Below, one piece after another: positions 6,989-9,774 of a DNA stretch of 9,774 nt (positions are counted from its first letter, which is position 1; every line of letters starts with the position of its first letter). The position numbers and the translations under genes were made by a program. Source of the stretch: CAZYCC01 sp964645985 (GTDB lineage: Bacteria; Bacillota; Clostridia; Oscillospirales; CAG-272); the NCBI GenBank assembly GCA_964645985.1, contig CAZYCC010000058.1, positions 1 through 9,774 on the forward strand, in the 5' to 3' direction. The notes beneath the pieces are model-generated. The model saw only the letters and a program-made list of their open reading frames with translations, made no database searches and was not told the origin of the DNA.

Positions 6989-9616
6989 TTATTGCAGAAG
7001 CTCTCGCATATCCTCCCAGCGGGTTTTTGTCCACTCGATGAGGTACTCCATGTGATCGGCGTAGCTGTGCAGTTCGCTTGATGCCTGCGGCGCGATGTAC
7101 TGGTGATAGTCGCGCCCGTAGAGATCCCAGCGCCCGGCGTTAAGGTCCGCGTCGGCGGTGAGGTACTCGCCCTTTTCCTCGATTACCGAAAGAACCTCCT
7201 CAAGGGCGGGGGACAGCTCCTCTAGGCGCGCGCGCGCCGCCTCGCGGAACCATTCCTCCTCGAGCAGCGCCTCGTACCACGGGTTGGAGTGGCCGTCGCC
7301 CTCGCTCTCCCCGCTCGAGACAAACCCATACGGGTCGACCGACGGGCCGTAGGTGCCGAACCCGAAATCAAAATCCCACGGCGCGGTGGCGATGAGTTTG
7401 CCTCCGGGATCTTTTTGATAAAAGCAGCTCGCCGCGCCCGTGTCGCAGTCTTTGGATAGCTCCTCGATGAGGAACATATCAAGGAAAGAGGGCAGATCTA
7501 CCAGCTCGCAGATAGCGTCGCGATCGCCCGAGAGCATCGCCTCGTGCACGCGTGTGAGATAGTCCGAGAGGAACTTGACCTCCGCCGCGCCGTCCCCCTC
7601 CACCGCGCTCTTGATGACGATTTCCACCGCTCCGTGGCGATCCTTGCGCGGCTCGGGGCCGTATCCGTCGATGTAGAAATACGGCTCATCTCCGTAGTTG
7701 CCGCGAAAATCAAATTCAAGGAAATACCCTTTGTCCGGGCCAGCGCCGCTGTCGTCAATTTCCACGCGGTCGTTTGCCACCTCAACGTGCTCGGTGACCA
7801 TGTACATCCCGCGGTAGTCGCCGTTGACAAAGAGCTGCACCCAAGTGCAGGACGGCACATAGGGCAGCGTCCCCATGCGGTTCGACAGCTCCCAAACGAG
7901 ATAGTTGCGCAAGCCGGCAACGTCGAACTTGTTCGCCTGCAAAATCCAGTCGCGGTTTTTGCTCTCGCCGATGCCGAGGAAGCGCAGGCCCTCATCGAAC
8001 TTGAGCCGGTAGGAGTTCTTGCTGTCGTAGTCGGTTTGCGCCGCGCCGCCGTTCCAGGAGGAATTGCCGCGCCCGCGCATCTGCAAGGGGACATCGCGCA
8101 GGTTGTAGCGTGGCTCGTCCGCGCCGCTGACGCTGAGCGTCGCGCCCTCGTAGGTTTGCGTCGTCACCGGTAGGCCGCTCGCGGTCGTGATGCGCACCTC
8201 CGGCAAAATCGAGTAGGCGGTGCTGACCGTGAATTTCGCAAGGAGAACGGTGTCCTCCTCAAAGCTCTCGCCGCCGCGCGCGGGGGTCGAAACGCCATCG
8301 CTCCACCCGGCAAAGACGAACCCGTCCTCCGGCACCGCGGCGACCTCGCTCGTCCTGCCCCCCTCGGGCAGAATCTGCACCGCCGTGCCGGCGATGCCGC
8401 CGCCGCTGCCCTCGGCGGCAAATTCCACTTTTCGCCCCTCAAGGGCGGGGGAGGCAGGCCCCGCCGTGGGATTATAGTAGGGGCTGTCCTCAATATCGCC
8501 CCCGGCCATTACCGTGTACACGCCGTGAAATAGACCCTTATCAGGCGATGATTTCTCGACCACGGTGAAGTCGACTTCATAGTAGGTGTGGGAGGAGGGG
8601 CAGAAGCCGCAGTCAATGCCCTCTCCCTGCAGGAAAAAGTCGACCCAGTCGCCCCTCGCCGCGCGCGCGTCGAGAAAGAGCGGGTCGGAGACGACCATCG
8701 GCTCCGCAGGCCAGGCGATGAGCGGCACACCGTCCGAGCGGCCGTTCCTGCCGTCCTCCCCGGTATCATAAGTCGAGAAGGACAGCCACGCCCCGTACGC
8801 GCTATAGTCGCCCCCCGGCGCGAGCGCGCGCAGCTCATCTAAGGTCGGGGAGAAGACAATCTCCCCGCCGGACTTGCGGCGCAAAACGCCGTTGTACCCG
8901 CCGAGATCCTCAATCTCGGCGGCGTTTGTGAGGTCGACTGCCGGTTTCTCGTGATCGCCCGCCGCCTCGGCGCTCACCGTCACAAGGCAAGTGGCGGGCA
9001 GGCCCTCCGCCGCGCGCGCGACAACGCTCACCGTCCCCTCCGAGACCCCGGTAATCACGCCCCCCTCCACCGCCGCGATGGCGGGGTCGCTGCTCTCCCA
9101 GGTGATGCCCTCGGACCCACCCCCCGGCAAGGTTACCGCGCGCAGAGTCCGCGTCCCGCCGACCGATAACCCCACTGTGTTTCGATCGAGCGACACTCCG
9201 GCGAGAGCGCTCTCGCCGCTGCCCTCAACCGTGACGACGCAGATGCCGGTCGCGTTGCCGTCGCTCGATGTCGCGAGAATCTTCGCCCGCCCGGGGCCGA
9301 TTGCTGTGACGCGCCCCTCTTTGTCCACCGTCGCGACCGCCTCCCGCGTAGATCTCCACGAGAGCGAGCGGTCGGGAAGGTCCTCCGGGCTCACGCTCCC
9401 GGTGAGACTCGCGCTCTGCCCCTCCGATAGCGCAAGCGTCTGCTGCGAGAGCGTAACCTTGCCCGCGAGCGGGGCGCCGCCCGCCGCGCCGCCCGAACCG
9501 CCGGAGGAGGCATCCCCCGCGGGGGCATCCCCCCCGCCGCAGGAAACGAGCGCGAAAACTATCGCGCCAAAAAGCGCGAACGCGAGGAACCGAACAAGGC
9601 GAGAGCGGTGAGTCAT
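6989..9616 (-). CDS. CotH-kinase family lipoprotein with Ig-like (Big2) and InlB-type repeats
   Basis: 875 residues. A basic start, hydrophobic core and lipobox LVSC (C26) mark a lipoprotein anchored on the outer face of the membrane, followed by a Gly/Ser/Ala linker. Two Big2 domains lie at ~52-131 and ~139-214 (SLSWRST...VATVDKEGRVTAI and ITWESSDPAIAAV). Residues ~225-395 match nothing I recognise and hold a CxxC (C336, C339). An InlB B-type repeat follows at ~396-464 (PEDGFVFAGWSDG). The CotH domain spans ~471-760: MRGRGNSSW (513-521), KNSYRLKFD, NRDWILQANKFD, LRNYLVWELSNRMG, VQLFVNGDYRGMYMVTEH and PWDFDFG (746-752), where D748/D750 fit the metal-binding aspartates. CotH proteins of spores are atypical protein kinases; this non-spore, surface-anchored form probably modifies or binds surface proteins, which is inference. 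I prefer the ATG at 9616 because it gives a correct lipoprotein signal; no clear ribosome site precedes it. Confidence 0.9.
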   Translation of the reverse strand: MTHRSRLVRFLAFALFGAIVFALVSCGGGDAPAGDASSGGSGGAAGGAPLAGKVTLSQQTLALSEGQSASLTGSVSPEDLPDRSLSWRSTREAVATVDKEGRVTAIGPGRAKILATSSDGNATGICVVTVEGSGESALAGVSLDRNTVGLSVGGTRTLRAVTLPGGGSEGITWESSDPAIAAVEGGVITGVSEGTVSVVARAAEGLPATCLVTVSAEAAGDHEKPAVDLTNAAEIEDLGGYNGVLRRKSGGEIVFSPTLDELRALAPGGDYSAYGAWLSFSTYDTGEDGRNGRSDGVPLIAWPAEPMVVSDPLFLDARAARGDWVDFFLQGEGIDCGFCPSSHTYYEVDFTVVEKSSPDKGLFHGVYTVMAGGDIEDSPYYNPTAGPASPALEGRKVEFAAEGSGGGIAGTAVQILPEGGRTSEVAAVPEDGFVFAGWSDGVSTPARGGESFEEDTVLLAKFTVSTAYSILPEVRITTASGLPVTTQTYEGATLSVSGADEPRYNLRDVPLQMRGRGNSSWNGGAAQTDYDSKNSYRLKFDEGLRFLGIGESKNRDWILQANKFDVAGLRNYLVWELSNRMGTLPYVPSCTWVQLFVNGDYRGMYMVTEHVEVANDRVEIDDSGAGPDKGYFLEFDFRGNYGDEPYFYIDGYGPEPRKDRHGAVEIVIKSAVEGDGAAEVKFLSDYLTRVHEAMLSGDRDAICELVDLPSFLDMFLIEELSKDCDTGAASCFYQKDPGGKLIATAPWDFDFGFGTYGPSVDPYGFVSSGESEGDGHSNPWYEALLEEEWFREAARARLEELSPALEEVLSVIEEKGEYLTADADLNAGRWDLYGRDYHQYIAPQASSELHSYADHMEYLIEWTKTRWEDMRELLQ

Positions 9617-9659
9617 GGCGAGAAAAGAAAGCGGTATGCTAACGAAAAACGGGGGTGGA

Positions 9660-9691
9660 ATTTTACTCGCAAGGCGAATTGAAATCGTCAA
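9660..9691 (-). promoter_or_regulatory. Possible promoter of the lipoprotein-isomerase operon
   Basis: On the minus strand TTGACG (9686-9691) could be a -35 box and TAAAAT (9660-9665) a -10 box. Their spacing of 20 bases is longer than the preferred 16-18, so the match is only partial. They lie 43 bases or more before the ATG at 9616, and the region is conspicuously AT-richer than its surroundings. Confidence 0.35.
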
Positions 9692-9700
9692 ATTCGCGCG

Positions 9701-9712
9701 CCCCGCGCGGGG
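9701..9712. repeat. 12-base perfect palindrome upstream of the possible promoter
   Basis: CCCCGCGCGGGG equals its own reverse complement and sits just upstream of the TTGACG hexamer. It could be an operator half-site pair or simply GC-rich sequence. The rest of the end region (9713-9774) holds no gene that I can see, only another loose stem, GCGGGG (9745-9750) with CCCCGC (9762-9767). Confidence 0.5.
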
Positions 9713-9774
9713 TTTTGCGCGCGCCGCCGCGGAAACGGAACAGTGCGGGGGGAGCGATACACCCCGCGAGGGCG

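Noticed and set aside
6903..7034. Upstream start for the isomerase, overlapping the lipoprotein gene
   Set aside because: The extra 44 residues are not part of the family, and the GGGAG site fits the ATG at 6902.
9617..9691. TTG start at 9691 for the lipoprotein
   Set aside because: It adds 25 residues ahead of a complete lipoprotein signal, has no ribosome site, and coincides with the possible -35 hexamer.

Overview
The window is a piece of a draft (probably metagenome-assembled) scaffold, broken by three 100-base runs of N. It suggests a high-GC Gram-positive, most likely a gut-type Clostridia (Bacillota) lineage. Three things point there: a sortase-type (IPTTG) anchored surface protein with von Willebrand A and pilin-type isopeptide domains, an AP2 protein with tandem cysteine-rich repeats of a kind I remember from gut Clostridia, and a lipoprotein with a CotH-type kinase domain. 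Taxonomy is inference; there is no marker gene.

Left half, plus strand: a very large surface adhesin or tip-pilin gene enters from beyond the left edge and runs to 4826, crossing two gaps. Its N-terminus and probable signal peptide lie outside the window. The first ~650 bases are clearly AT-richer than the rest. Its stop overlaps the start of an AP2-domain protein gene (4823-5791) by ATGA, so the two are probably co-transcribed and translationally coupled. The AP2 protein has three tandem cysteine-rich modules ahead of one AP2 DNA-binding domain, with no HNH nuclease visible.

Middle: a 387-base GC-rich region without a convincing gene (5792-6178) ends in a textbook hairpin terminator (6179-6206) that can serve both converging operons, followed by a gap.

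Right half, minus strand: an 875-residue lipoprotein (6989-9616) carries two bacterial Ig-like (Big2) domains, an undescribed middle region with a CxxC pair, an InlB-type repeat and a CotH kinase domain. After 86 bases comes a D-lyxose isomerase gene (6307-6902) whose last ~25 codons fall in the third gap. The two are probably one operon. A 25-base-period direct repeat sits between them, and a possible promoter plus a GC palindrome lies upstream of the lipoprotein gene.

The genes do not form one obvious pathway. The two long ones make exported surface proteins, and the AP2 protein is a candidate DNA-binding partner for the adhesin operon. I see no rRNA, tRNA, CRISPR array or insertion sequence. 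The strongest leads for something undescribed are the adhesin/AP2 coupling, the triplicated cysteine module and the middle domain of the CotH lipoprotein.
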